64,000 bases of DNA from an uncultured Acetatifactor sp. (GCA_934433135.1 CAKRZO010000014.1:23143-87142); one strand, 5' to 3'; shown: positions 49,751-61,000, counted from the first letter of the stretch. The notes: generated from the sequence alone by a model not told the origin. Translations and numbers: made by a program.

Positions 49751-50731
49751 ATGCAGAAATACATCATAGGTATTGATATCGGCGGTACCAAATGCGCCGT
49801 TATTCTGGGAGCTGTAGAAGGAGAAGGGCAAGACGAGTTTATTACCATACTGGAGCGCAGCAGTTTTGCTACGAAAGATTTTGAAGGGCCGGTTCCGGCA
49901 ATCCGCAAAATAACAGAGTTGATTTACGGGCTGCTTAACGAAAAACAGTTGTCCGTGGAACAAATTGCAGGTATCGGAATCAGCTGCGGCGGTCCCCTTG
50001 ACCATGTAAAAGGGGTCATTCAAAGCCCGCCGAATCTGTACGGGTGGGACAATGTTCCGATTGTAAAAATACTGGAAGAGGAATTTCATATTCCGACTTA
50101 TCTGCAAAACGATGCCAATGCCTGCGCACTGGCGGAATGGAAAATGGGAGCGGCCAAAGGGTATCAGAATGTCATTTTTCTCACTTTCGGAACCGGATTG
50201 GGCGCCGGGTTGATCTTAAACGGGCAGCTCTATAACGGTACAAACGATATGGCCGGTGAAGTAGGACACATCCGGATGATGCAAGACGGTCCGGTGGGCT
50301 ACGGAAAAGCCGGCTCCTTTGAGGGGTATTGCAGCGGAAGTGGAATCGCCCAAATTGCACGGGCAAAAGTTCTGGAGAAGCTGCAGATGGGTGAAAAGCC
50401 CTTGCTCTGCCCAAGTCCGGAGCAGTTAAACGAACTGAGCGCAAAATCGGTAGCGGACGCTGCGCGAAAAGGGGATCCCCTTGCTCTGGACATTTATGCT
50501 ACCAGCGGCCATTATCTGGGTCTGGGGCTTTCTCTGTTAATTGACATTCTGAATCCGGAGGTCATCGTAATCGGCAGCATTTATGAACGCTGCGAGGATC
50601 TCCTCTCGGAAACCATGTATCAGATGATTGAAAAAGAAGCTCTGGAATTATCCAGAAAAGGATGCAGCATTGTGCCTGCGTGTCTTGGTGATAAAATCGG
50701 CGACTATGCAGCTCTTTGCGTGGGGATTTAA
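49751..50731 (+). CDS. ROK-family sugar kinase
   Basis: A 326-residue kinase that begins MQKYIIGIDIGGTKCAVILG (phosphate loop) and includes GIGISCGGPLD, the catalytic Asp in LQNDANACALAEW, FGTGLGAGLILNG and a histidine in GEVGHIRMM. The usual ROK zinc motif CxCGxxGC is replaced by GKAGSFEGYCSGSG, so zinc binding is doubtful, as in some glucokinases and related enzymes. It phosphorylates a hexose or N-acetylhexosamine. The start at 49751 follows GAGGG; an upstream extension lies inside repeats. A SIS protein follows. Confidence 0.88.
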   Translation: MQKYIIGIDIGGTKCAVILGAVEGEGQDEFITILERSSFATKDFEGPVPAIRKITELIYGLLNEKQLSVEQIAGIGISCGGPLDHVKGVIQSPPNLYGWDNVPIVKILEEEFHIPTYLQNDANACALAEWKMGAAKGYQNVIFLTFGTGLGAGLILNGQLYNGTNDMAGEVGHIRMMQDGPVGYGKAGSFEGYCSGSGIAQIARAKVLEKLQMGEKPLLCPSPEQLNELSAKSVADAARKGDPLALDIYATSGHYLGLGLSLLIDILNPEVIVIGSIYERCEDLLSETMYQMIEKEALELSRKGCSIVPACLGDKIGDYAALCVGI

Positions 50732-50741
50732 GCAGCGCCTC

Positions 50742-50897
50742 GGGCAGGCGCATGGGGTTCCATTCGGGGGACGCTCCCGCTCAATTAAAAACGCAGCGGC
50801 ACAAAACTGTACAGTACACAGTTGCCTGCACAGTACGCAGGCTAAGGGCCGGCGTTTTTACATGCGCCCCTCATTGGAATCCCCATGCATCTGCCCT
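50742..50897. repeat. Long inverted repeat element, family C
   Basis: The left arm GGGCAGGCGCATGGGG with TTCCATTCGGGG is the complement of the right arm, which contains CCCCTCATTGGAATCCCCAT and GCATCTGCCC, with some mismatches. Inner parts AAAAACGC and GCGTTTTT also pair. The 156-bp segment would fold into one long hairpin between the ROK kinase and the SIS gene. A partial copy lies at 7664-7706. Confidence 0.7.
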
Positions 50898-50942
50898 TAA
50901 AAACTACAACTCACAAAAAAATAAGAAAGGAACAAAAATGCA

Positions 50943-51572
50943 ATGAGCAATGAAAAAAAGATTTATGAAACTTTCCTGCAGGACAATCCGGCTCTGAAAG
51001 CATTGCCTATATGGGAAGCGTATGAAATGATATTAAACTGCTATCAAAACGGCGGAAAAGTTCTTGTCTGCGGGAACGGCGGAAGCGCTTCCGATGCGGA
51101 ACACATTGTGGGAGAGCTGATGAAGGGTTTTAAGTTAAAAAGAGAATTGTCGGATGAGGAAAAGAAGGCTTTTGTTTCTCGGGAAAGCGGAGAAGAGTTA
51201 GCCGCTAAGCTGCAAAAGGCACTTCCTGCCATTTCTTTAAACAGCCACACCGCACTTATGACCGCGGTAGGAAACGATACCTCTTTTGACATGATTTTTG
51301 CCCAGCAGGTATACGGATATGGTGCCCCCGGTGATGTGTTGATCGGCATGACCACCTCCGGCAATTCCAAAGACGTGGTTAATGCCGCCGTGACCGCAAA
51401 GGGTATGGGCATGAAAGTCATGGGTATTACCGGGAGTAAGGACTCCGCCTTAAGCGCCTGCAGTGATATCTGCCTGCAGATGCCTGCAAGCGAAACCTAC
51501 CGGGTACAGGAATATACCCTGCCGGTTTATCATGTTCTCTGCGCTATGATTGAAGAAAAGATGTTTGGCTGA
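50943..51572 (+). CDS. SIS-domain phosphosugar isomerase (GmhA-like)
   Basis: A 209-residue SIS protein. It has GGKVLVCGNGGSASDAEH, the GmhA-type loop, the Ser-rich GMTTSGNSKDVV and MGITGSKDSALSACSD. The GmhA family isomerises sedoheptulose 7-phosphate, while relatives (for example DiaA) have other roles. The insertion KLKRELSDEEKKAF after GELMKGF is typical of the phosphoheptose-isomerase-like branch. It follows the ROK kinase after repeat family C and precedes mgsA. Substrate is unproven. Confidence 0.85.
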   Translation: MSNEKKIYETFLQDNPALKALPIWEAYEMILNCYQNGGKVLVCGNGGSASDAEHIVGELMKGFKLKRELSDEEKKAFVSRESGEELAAKLQKALPAISLNSHTALMTAVGNDTSFDMIFAQQVYGYGAPGDVLIGMTTSGNSKDVVNAAVTAKGMGMKVMGITGSKDSALSACSDICLQMPASETYRVQEYTLPVYHVLCAMIEEKMFG

Positions 51573-51581
51573 CGGATGTCA

Positions 51582-51611
51582 TTGACGGAAGCAGAATCTC
51601 CATGGTAAAAT
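51582..51611 (+). promoter_or_regulatory. Promoter of mgsA
   Basis: TTGACG (51582-51587), 18 bp and TAAAAT (51606-51611); AAGGAGA then precedes the ATG at 51645. Confidence 0.65.
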
Positions 51612-51644
51612 GAGGATAAAGATTAACGCCCAAGGAGAGAACAC

Positions 51645-52121
51645 ATGGAACAGGATTTCATTACATTGACGATCGGCAAGCAGAAGAATATTGCACTGAT
51701 TGCCCACGATGCCAAAAAAAAGGAACTGATACAGTGGTGTCAGGATAACAAAGAGATTTTAAGCAAACATTTTCTTTGCGGCACCGGCACTACCGCCCGC
51801 ATGATCACGGAACAGACCGGGCTTCCGGTAAAAGGCTACAACAGCGGTCCCTTAGGAGGCGACCAACAGATCGGCGCTAAAATCGTAGAAGGTGTGATTG
51901 ACTTCGTCATTTTCTTTTCTGATCCCTTAACGGCGGCTCCCCACGATCCGGATGTGAAGGCTCTGCTCCGTATCGCCCAGGTATACGATATTCCCATAGC
52001 CAACAATAAGGCTACGGCGGACTTTATGATCCAGTCCCCTTTAATGGACAAGACTTATGAACACACGGTCATTAATTTCAGCAAAAATGTCGCCGAAAGA
52101 GCCGGCAGTCTCGGGAAGTAG
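51645..52121 (+). CDS. mgsA: Methylglyoxal synthase
   Basis: A 158-residue MgsA. It has NIALIAHDAKKKELIQWC, FLCGTGTTARMI (phosphate loop), SGPLGGDQQIGAKI with the catalytic Asp, FFSDPLTAAPHDPDVKALLR and PIANNKATADFM. It converts DHAP to methylglyoxal and releases phosphate, a bypass used when sugar phosphates accumulate. All key residues are present and the length is normal. It has its own promoter. Confidence 0.96.
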   Translation: MEQDFITLTIGKQKNIALIAHDAKKKELIQWCQDNKEILSKHFLCGTGTTARMITEQTGLPVKGYNSGPLGGDQQIGAKIVEGVIDFVIFFSDPLTAAPHDPDVKALLRIAQVYDIPIANNKATADFMIQSPLMDKTYEHTVINFSKNVAERAGSLGK

Positions 52122-52169
52122 CGATATCTAACAATATTGTTATAACATTTTCGAAAATATAAAATAACG

Positions 52170-52330
52170 GTAACAGTTCAGACGCGCCATTCACAAAGCT
52201 TTTCGCATGCTTCCGCAGCTGCTTATTTGCGATTGCAAGCCGTAATGTTCATAAATTCGGTGCTTAAGTTCAGGTAGATTCTCATGCATGCATGGAATCT
52301 ACCCACAAAAATGTATGTCTGAACTGTTAC
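52170..52330. repeat. MITE-like element (family B, copy 2)
   Basis: The ends GTAACAGTTCAGAC (52170-52183) and its exact complement GTCTGAACTGTTAC (52317-52330) bound a 161-bp segment. The right 72 bp matches the left part of 10418-10490 read in reverse. It lies 25 bp before the DUF1893 start, after which GAAGGA forms the ribosome site. Confidence 0.75.
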
Positions 52331-52354
52331 AAATAAAGAAAGAAGGAAAAGCAA

Positions 52355-52777
52355 ATGACGGATCTGGAACTTGCCATAAAGGCGCTTCCCGGCCATAGCA
52401 TTGCCCTTTGTAAAGACGGACAAATTCTTACAAGCGACAAGCGCGGCATCGCCCCTATGGCGGACTGGATTGCAGAAAAAAAGGAGCTTGCCGGTTACTG
52501 CGCAGCGGACCTCATCGTGGGAAAAGCAGCCGCTATGCTCTTTTTAAAAGCCGGCATCCGGAGCGTATACGCAGACACGCTCTCGGAAAGCGGTAAAAAA
52601 TTTCTGGAAGATCATGGGATTCCTGTCCGCTTCCGCCATCTGACTCCCATGATTGAAAACCGTTCCAAAACGGACATCTGTCCTATGGAACGCACCGTAC
52701 TGGACGTTGCAGATGCCGAGACCGGCTGCAGACTTCTCCTTGAAAAGCTGGCTGCACTTCGGGCAGGGAAGCCGTAA
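52355..52777 (+). CDS. DUF1893 protein (cytidine deaminase-like fold)
   Basis: A 140-residue protein with SIALCKDGQILTSDKRGIAPMADWI and the CAADLIVGKAAAMLFLKAGI block, which mark the DUF1893 family. The fold resembles deaminases, but no zinc-binding CxxC pair typical of active deaminases is obvious; ICPMERTVLDV has a single Cys. The role is unknown. It stands behind the family B repeat, and a repeat fragment also follows it, so its expression may depend on a promoter close to the repeat. Confidence 0.85.
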   Translation: MTDLELAIKALPGHSIALCKDGQILTSDKRGIAPMADWIAEKKELAGYCAADLIVGKAAAMLFLKAGIRSVYADTLSESGKKFLEDHGIPVRFRHLTPMIENRSKTDICPMERTVLDVADAETGCRLLLEKLAALRAGKP

Positions 52778-52783
52778 TTTATC

Positions 52784-52800
52784 ATAACCGTTCAGATATG
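52784..52800. repeat. Fragment of a family B end
   Basis: ATAACCGTTCAGATATG just past the DUF1893 stop resembles the family B end GTAACCGTTCAGACGCG. No partner end is seen nearby. Confidence 0.4.
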
Positions 52801-52834
52801 TCATTTTGTAAAAGAGACAGCCGTTTCCTATAAA

Positions 52835-53998
52835 TCAGGCAAAGCACTCCTTCAAACGCTGCAGCCCGTCAATTACTCTGCTCCTTGGGCAGGCCAGATT
52901 CATTCGCAAGAACCCGTCTCCGTTGCGGTATTCTCTTCCATCGGAAAGATACAGTCCGCTGCGCTGCCTGATATATTCGCTTAAGTCGCCGGTCTTCTTA
53001 ACTTCAGCCGGCAGAGAAACATTCGTTGCATCAATCCATAAAAGGTAAGTGGCTTCGCCGGAAACAGCATGCATTCCCGGAATTTCCCGCTGTATAAAAT
53101 CCTGTGCATATTTCCGGTTCTCCCAAAGATAGACCCGGAGGCTATCCAGCCATGCGGCTCCTTTGGTAAATGCAGCAACCGGTGCCATGGCGGCAAATAC
53201 ATTCGGCTCCGCGACTTCATCGGTATTCAATCCCCGGTTTACTTTATGGCGTAGAGTTTCATCCGGGACAAAGACTGCTGCCGTCTGGATTCCGGCCAGG
53301 TTAAAGGTCTTGGTCGGTGCAATGCAGGTAATGCTGTTGCGTCTGCACTCTTCCGACACGCCTGCAAAAGGAACATATTCTTTGCCCGGTGCAGTCAGAT
53401 CACAATGAATTTCATCCGACAAAACCAGAACATGATAACGGGCGCACAGTACGCCGATGCGTTCCAGCGTTTTTTGATCCCAGATTTTTCCCACAGGGTT
53501 ATGAGGGTTACAAAGAATCAATAGAGACGTCTGCGGATTTTTGAGCTTCTCTTCCAAATCTTCAAAATCGATTTCATATTGCTCTCCGTCATATTTTAAC
53601 CGACTTTCCAGAACATTCCTTCCGTTATTCAGAATAGAGTTGAAAAAGATGTTGTAAACCGGTGTCATGACCACAACATTTTCTCCGACAGTCGTCATCT
53701 TCCGTACAATGCTGGAAATTGCCGGAACCACGCCGGTACAGAAAATCAGCCATTCTTTCTGAATTTCCAGTCCGTGCCGTTCCCGCCACCAGTTCTGATA
53801 GGCCTGGTACCACTCGTCACCGATCAATGTATATCCAAATACCCCCTGCTTCGCTCTTTCTACAATCGCTTTCGTTACTTCCGGAGCTGTCTGAAAATCC
53901 ATATCGGCGACCCACATGGGAAGTTCCTTCTCACCCACATCCCATTTCATGGAACCTGTGCCTCTGCGGTTTATCTCACGATCAAATATACTTTTCAT
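52835..53998 (-). CDS. PatB/MalY-type PLP C-S lyase or aminotransferase
   Basis: A 387-residue fold-type I PLP enzyme of the MalY/PatB group. It has MKWDVGEKELPMWVADMDFQTAP, the NPHNPVGKIW loop, VLSDEIHCDLT, and the Schiff-base Lys in IAPTKTFNLAGIQTAA. Members cleave cystathionine or cysteine conjugates, or work as aminotransferases. It lies 13 bp after the DUF3737 gene and is preceded by GAGG, so the two form an operon. Confidence 0.93.
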   Translation of the reverse strand: MKSIFDREINRRGTGSMKWDVGEKELPMWVADMDFQTAPEVTKAIVERAKQGVFGYTLIGDEWYQAYQNWWRERHGLEIQKEWLIFCTGVVPAISSIVRKMTTVGENVVVMTPVYNIFFNSILNNGRNVLESRLKYDGEQYEIDFEDLEEKLKNPQTSLLILCNPHNPVGKIWDQKTLERIGVLCARYHVLVLSDEIHCDLTAPGKEYVPFAGVSEECRRNSITCIAPTKTFNLAGIQTAAVFVPDETLRHKVNRGLNTDEVAEPNVFAAMAPVAAFTKGAAWLDSLRVYLWENRKYAQDFIQREIPGMHAVSGEATYLLWIDATNVSLPAEVKKTGDLSEYIRQRSGLYLSDGREYRNGDGFLRMNLACPRSRVIDGLQRLKECFA

Positions 53999-54011
53999 GT
54001 CAATCCTCGTT

Positions 54012-54878
54012 TCACACTGTCTTTTCTATAATAGGGCATTCGATCCTGGTCTTTTTCGGATCAATCTTATCAGCTTCTAAAATCAGTTCTCCGATTCTCT
54101 CTGCCCGAATTATACCTCCGGCCGGATTCATAATACTGTCTGTTCTTCCTAAGACCTCTACATCCACTGTAGAGTACTCAAAGGCAAGAGTTGTATTCAA
54201 AAGCCGACAGTTTTTCATTACCAGGTTCTCGATATAACACATTCCCTGAAGACTCTCGACGGTGCAGTTAATCAGGGTCAGGTTCTTTGCATTCCAGCCC
54301 AGGTATTCTCCGGAAATAAAGGAATCATAAACCGTTACATTTTCCGTATTCCAAAATGCATCCTTGGATAGAAGCTTTGCATTGCGAATCTGCGCATTTT
54401 TCACACCATCAAAAGAATAATTGCCCACCAGCTGGAAATCCTCAATCTCCATGTTCCGGCTGTTCATGGCAAAATAATCACCCTTCGCATCCACATGCCG
54501 CAGTTTCACATCATCACAGCTCCATAAGGTTTCTGCCGCATTGGGAAGAAATACATTGGTAAGCGTAAGATCCCTGCACCGGCGGAAATTCTTGGGCGCC
54601 TCAATCACTGCATCTTCAATATTCAGGTTTGTGCTATACCACACTCCGGCTCTTGCCATTTCAAACCAGGTGCAGTTCTTAGCCGTAATATTTTTACTGT
54701 ACCACAGTGGATATTTCCACTGAAACATGCTGTCAGTAAGCGTAATATCGCTGCTTTCCTTTAGAGGAGACTCTCCCTGCGCAAAAATGGTATCCCGGAT
54801 GTCCAAATCCTTTCCATGAAATAACGGTCTTTCCCCTGTTAAATATGCCTGATTAATCTTGTCTGGTTCCTTTGCCAT
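54012..54878 (-). CDS. DUF3737 right-handed beta-helix protein
   Basis: A 288-residue protein whose sequence is a series of short repeats with conserved asparagine and hydrophobic positions (ITLTDSMFQWKYPLWYSKNI, LTLTNVFLP, NLTLINCTVES), typical of a pectin-lyase-like beta-helix. It matches the DUF3737 family by ERPLFHGKDLDI and the overall length. No signal peptide is present, so it is cytoplasmic, and its function is unknown. It precedes the PatB/MalY gene in one operon under a clear promoter. Confidence 0.88.
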   Translation of the reverse strand: MAKEPDKINQAYLTGERPLFHGKDLDIRDTIFAQGESPLKESSDITLTDSMFQWKYPLWYSKNITAKNCTWFEMARAGVWYSTNLNIEDAVIEAPKNFRRCRDLTLTNVFLPNAAETLWSCDDVKLRHVDAKGDYFAMNSRNMEIEDFQLVGNYSFDGVKNAQIRNAKLLSKDAFWNTENVTVYDSFISGEYLGWNAKNLTLINCTVESLQGMCYIENLVMKNCRLLNTTLAFEYSTVDVEVLGRTDSIMNPAGGIIRAERIGELILEADKIDPKKTRIECPIIEKTV

Positions 54879-54912
54879 TTCTCTTCATCCCTTTCTGATT
54901 CTTTCCTTAAGA

Positions 54913-54941
54913 ATTGTAACACAAATTTTTGAAACTGGCAA
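54913..54941 (-). promoter_or_regulatory. Promoter of the DUF3737-PatB operon
   Basis: TTGCCA (54936-54941), 17 bp and TACAAT (54913-54918) on the reverse strand. Confidence 0.75.
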
Positions 54942-55015
54942 TGCCGCTAAATAGGCGTTAGTATAACAAAATTTCATTTTTATATACAGCGGCAACTTCC
55001 CATGACACGAAAATA

Positions 55016-55037
55016 GGCTGCCGCAATTGCGGCAGCC
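55016..55037 (-). terminator. Terminator of the giant surface protein gene
   Basis: GGCTGCCGCAATTGCGGCAGCC is a perfect palindrome followed on the reverse strand by TATTTTCG. It lies 22 bp after the stop at 55060. Confidence 0.7.
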
Positions 55038-55059
55038 CCTCATAATCGTATCCGGGATT

Positions 55060-58000
55060 CTATTCATCTTTCTTCTTCCGTGTATGGCACAGTACATATT
55101 CCGCACACATCGCGGCAACCAGCGTTGTCATGGTCATGCCGAGGAAGGCAAACAGTGAAGAATGTTCTTTTTCTCCCGTTGCAGGAGATTTCGGAATAGC
55201 GTCTCCTCCATCGGAAACCTTTCCCTCCTCTCCATCCTCATCGCCCTCTCCCGTCGGTGTCGCCCGCAGGAAAACGGTTCCGTCCTTTCCTTCCGTTCCC
55301 AGAACATTGCTTCCGATTCCGATGGCCTGAATGACAGAAAGTCCGATCGTATAATCCGCGAAGTCCACATGCGGATGTAAGGTAAACTCCAGCGTGACAA
55401 ACGCTCCGGTACGGGTTACGTTTTCCAGGGTCTTCGCAGTTGCAAGGAAGCGGTACGGGCATGCCGTAAGATCCTCGCCCACGGTAAACTCTTCTGCGCT
55501 AAAGACTTCTCCGGCATCCGTACGGACTCCTTCAAACGTCATTGCCGAAGTATCGTAGGTAAGTCCTGCCAGAATCCCCCAAAGTCCCAGATTCTTATCT
55601 ACAGAAACCGGAACGGAAATTCTTTGGCCACGGTAAGCGTACAGATCTTCTGCCGACAAGGTAACGGATACACCTTCCGTAACGGCTCCCTCCGTAAGAG
55701 ACATCCTTTTCGCAAAATACTGCCCTTGCGTATTTTGAAGTTCTGATGCCTCCCCGCTTCCCGGTGCAGAAGCATCTCCTTCCCGGATTGCGGAACTGCC
55801 TGCCAGAGCACTGTTTCCTGCCGCATTTTCATCTTCCGTGAATCCGTTTTCTCCTGCTAAGTTCTCATTTCCTGCCGTAGCCGGATCTCCTCCGGATACC
55901 GTATCCGCGCTCTGCAGATTCTGATTGCTTCCCAGAGACGGATTTCCGTTTTCATCCACGGATACGATTGCATATTCCGCAGCTACGGAATCCTTTACAT
56001 TCGGATCCGCCGAACCGGGTTCATAGACTGCCTTGATTTCAAACTCTCCCGATTCCATAGGTATGAAGATAACGTCGTTTTGCGAACCGGTGGAACCGTC
56101 CTTGTAAATCAGGCTCCACTTTTCCTGCCCCTTAAGACTGTAGTAGTACTGGATAAAGTTCATATTAACCTTGCCCACCGCATCGATTCCGGTGTCGGCA
56201 AATACCATGGCGGATGGAGCAGATACATAAACTAGTCTGTCCTGTATGGAAACCGACGGTGCATAAAAGGTAACCGTACCGCGTTCAATATTCAGCACTG
56301 CTGCCAGGAACAGCTCATTACTTGCCTTATAAGCTTCATCCCCGGCATATTGCAAGGTAACGTCATACATTCCGGTTAACGACGGCTCCTCCGTGCTCCA
56401 CTCGGCAGTGGTATCGGACTGGTTACGATAGTGAAGGATAAAATTCTCCGCTAAAAGGTCCTTATAGGAAGAATTTGCCGCCATTGTAAAGACAAATCCA
56501 AATCCTTTGTCTCCGTAAGCATACTGATTCGTGGTATAAGCGATGTCCGCTGCCGTAAGATTTACCGTCTTCTTTTCTTTGAAAAACGCATATATGGTCT
56601 GATCCGAAGCGGTTTCGTAAATCATATCTTCCGTAATCTTCGTTCCGCTTCCGCCGGTCTGCGTGTAGTAGCCCTCAAACGCAAAATCCGCCTGGGGCTG
56701 CGGTGTTACCAGATAATCTCCATACCTGCCGCCGTAAGGAATTTCCACCTGGGCAACCACATCGTTTCCGGATTTCATGGTCAGTACATACGTATTGGCC
56801 TGCCATCCGGCATAAAGCGTAAGATCATGTCCCGGCATCCGGTCGCCCTGCTTTAATCCGTCGGTACATTCCGCATCATAATACCAGCCGGTAAAACGGT
56901 ATCCAGTCTTTACCGGTGCCGCCGGAAGATAAATCGGTCCGCCTTCCGCGTATTCCGCCTGCGCTGTCTTACAGATGCCTCCGTTTGCCTGGTAGGTTAC
57001 CGTATATTTGGCAACAGGCTTTGCCGGATCCGCCGTTGCACATACCACGTCATAAACCACACTGTTAAAGGACGGCGCCACTGCAGGAGAAATGGAACAA
57101 ATCTGTACTGCGTCTCCTGCATGGGCATTCAGTTCCAGCGTGGACGGAGTCTCTCCGCTCTTAAAAGGCACTTCCAGGTCTGCTATTCCGGTCACTCCGC
57201 TGAAACGGAAAGTTGCCGTTACCGTATCGGACTGATAGTTCGCCCAAAGGACGGCATCCGCACCGTAATTTGTTGCATAAGACCAGTCTACTGTCTGCGT
57301 CAGACTAAAGGTATTGCCTGCCCCGTCCCGCAGTCCGGTAAAGCTGGTATATGCCGATGTGGTCGGATCGTTGGCTCCGGTTGCCGCTAACTCCGCCAGA
57401 TTAAATTCCGCTCCGTAAACAGCCGTATAGGTTCCTTTCCGCGTACTGCCGTCAGCGTTCTGAATTCCTTCTACGGTTAACGTATAGACTCTCTCCGGCA
57501 GATCAAAGTAGTAAGTAATATCCGTAGTGGTGCTCAGTCCGGTGGTCTTATCCGTGGTATAAGCTCCCTCTGTGGTATATTTCAGGTTGTTTCCGAAATC
57601 ATCCATGAAGTTATCATAACCGCACAGCTCCCGTATCCGATCTCCTGTCGGCAGATCAAAAATATCCAGCCTGCTGTAACGTTCACTCCAAACCGGTGTA
57701 TACCCGAAGGTCTTGCTACCGGCCGCTACCGTTACCGTGAATTTTTCATTTAATTCTTCCTCCGACATATTGGTCCAGACAACCGGAGCTGTAATGTCGA
57801 TATCAAACTTACTGAAAGACAGCTTGCCGCACTGATAAACCACTCGCATATCCGTCTTCAGATAACGTGCTCCTGCAGGCGGTGTTACGGTTACTTTTCC
57901 ATATTCATCAATGGAAAAATACTCGCTGGAAAACGTGATATGGAACCGGTCTCTGTCGCACAGCTTCAGACTCTGGGTACCGTCCACCAGATCCAGCACC

Positions 58001-61000
58001 CTCATGTAGTAATAAAACAGCGGCAGATTCATGGTAATGCCGTTGGTGCTGTCGGAATCCTCATCTTTGATATAAAGAATGTCTTCCTCCGTCGGTTGGA
58101 ACACCATATTGTAAATATTCTCCCGTTCCCCTGCTTTCAGCAGCGCGAATTCCTTATCAAATAAAGTCGGTTCAAATTTAAACGTATCATCCAATAGCTG
58201 CGCCTTAAAGCGGACGGTAAGATATAACCCGAATTCCAGATACAAAGCGCCCTGACACTCCTCGGACTCCTTCCAGGTGTTGGTATTGGCAGGTCTTACC
58301 TTATTGAAAATATAGCAAAAGTAACCGTATATTTTCAGATAAGGACCAAACTCCAGGCTCACGCCGATGCTGCCAATCTTTGTGGTAAAAATACCAACAT
58401 CCACAGCAGCTTTCACCCCTACCCGCAGCTTCAGGGTTCCCATTACATAAAACTGGAAGCCGAACCTCTCATCCATGATATCCGTTTCACTGGATCCGGT
58501 CTCCCCTGCAAAACATTTTACCCAGAAATCGTATCGCTTTCCGACCTGGTATTCCACTTCCGCACCGATGGAAATATTAATGCTTGCTCTGGCAACCAAC
58601 GTGGCGCTGATCTTGATGGCAACGATTTTGATATGGATTTCCTGTTCGAACAGCATCTGTTCAAACAGTGTCACCCAGTCGGATTCCTGCTGCATCATTT
58701 CCGTATACCGGTCTACCAGCTGCTGCATACCGATCTTGGATTCTTCCGTGCTGTCCGCGCCGATGGCATCCACAAATTCCGTGGAGATACCCTGTGCCTC
58801 CAGATCCTTTTCCAGCATCTCGATGGTATACTCTTCCCCGTCTACCGTCACCTTTTCCTGATTGAGCAGCTGCTGCAGCTCCTCCATTTTCCCCTTGATT
58901 TCTTCATACTCCGGGGTCTTTTTATCCAGTTTCTGCAGTTTTGCTGCATATTGGTCAATCTGTCGAACCCACATCTTGGTAATCGGCTTGTTGTTAAAGC
59001 AGTTAGCCATGGCCTTCCACTTTTTCGCCTTCAACCCTTCCGTTACCGTGTAACTCTTCGCTCCCAGATGGACATAGGTATAGTTACCGATCTCTACCGA
59101 GACGCCGCAGTATACTTCCTTCAGAATCGGAATAAACAGAATCCACTTCCACTCCGTGGAGACATCCACATCGATATCCAGACCGATTTCCTGCTCAAAA
59201 GAAGCAAACAGAACAATTTTTAACTGGCTCTGTGTATGGGAAAGCTTCATTTTCTTATTAATGGAAAGGGTTACGCTTACATCCAGCGTCACACCGATTC
59301 CGTCTTCCACATACTCGCTTCTGCGGATTCCCGGCACCACAGATACCTCCTCTATAGTAACCTTGACTCCGCTTCCGGATGCCGCCAGCACCACTGCATC
59401 CGGCACCACATCGGCACTGTTCAGCTGTGCCGTATCCGCTGTCATCTGATCAATCTCTTCCTCGGTCAGTCCGTAATCCAGAAGCGCCTTACGACCGTCC
59501 TCTCCCTCAAAGGAAGACCGGATCATTTCCGCTGCCGCTTCGCCGATAAAATTACTGTCTTTGGCCTGCTGTGCAACACTCTGCAAAAAGGCTTCCTGAT
59601 TCAGGGCATTCAGCATTTCATCCGCAGAAACATGCTGCTCCACATACATGGAGTTGAAATCCTCGATCTCCTGCTGTGTCACAATTCTATAGGTAACGGT
59701 ATCCTCGTCCGTCTGTTCAATCTGCCCGTATACTCTGGGAGAAGCTTCCGTCAGATCGGAAAACTCTCCGGTATAGAAAACCAGAAAATCATACACTTCA
59801 AACGCCGGCGCTTCCGTAAATCCAAGCATTGCCCTGGCATAACGGTCATAATCTTCTTTGGATACCGTTCCTCTCTCCCCCTCCGGCAGAGTGTCCACCT
59901 GATAAGGAACCGTATCCGGCGTTGCCAGAACCTCTTTGGTATCTTCCTGGTTCAGGCTTTCAAAGCCGTAAACAGGAACGCTTCCCGACGCATTTTTCGA
60001 AAGAATCCGGATATAAGCACAGGCATCGTCCTGATAATCCTGTGTGGTGTAGTCTCTTGTTCTGGGATCTTCTTTTTCATAGATGCAGACCACATCTCCC
60101 GCCTGAAGTTCGCCTACGGAAGAAGGCATGGTAAAGGTTCCGCTCAGTACGGATGTATCATCCTCTTCATAGTTACTTAAAAGAGAACTTTGCAGAACTT
60201 CCAGCGTCTGTCCGTCCACCGTATAGAACATTTCCTCCGTATCCTGCACAAAGATCATGTCTGCGTTAAAGACCAGATGATCTTCCACCTGTCTGGCAAT
60301 ACTGAAATAAATGGTTCGATACATCGGATCCTTGCCGGAAAATACCAGACCTTCCCCGATGGTCAGTTCATAATCGCTGCCCGGGCGGAATCCTTCCGGT
60401 GTATAAATGATAAAATTCCCCTCATTACCCGGTTTTACTTTTGCTTCCACCGGATCCGTACCGTCTTTGGGCACCAATGTGACTCTGGAAAGAATTTCGC
60501 TTTCAGTCGTGAATTGACTCTCGATCTCAAATTCCACATCAGTCTGCTGGTTTTCCAGTGAAAAGGTTGTGATATTCAGTTCCTCTTCATAGCCGGTTTC
60601 TTCATAGGCAGCCGTTAAAACGGTATCCTCCGTAATGATATCCGTATCCTGACGGTAAGGTGTTCCGTCCGGAAATCTCCACTCTAAGAATACCGCATTT
60701 TCCTTCGTCGGCGCCGCAATCTTTTGCTGAACCGTATAACCATTCCGCACGGAGACAGCTTCCACCGGGGTACCGCCGCAGGTGTCAAAGCTCACCGTAC
60801 ACAGAACGGAAGCAAGAGACCCCCTGTTGCCTACCAGATACTCCCTTATTTCCTGCGCATCCTCAAGATCCACTTTTCCGTCGGCATTCACATCCGCATT
60901 CCGGAACTGAATCTCCACTTCCTTGCCTGCTGCATACTCCTCAATCAGCAGGACATCCTTAAGGTCCACTTTCCCATCGCCGTTGGCATCCCGATAAAGA

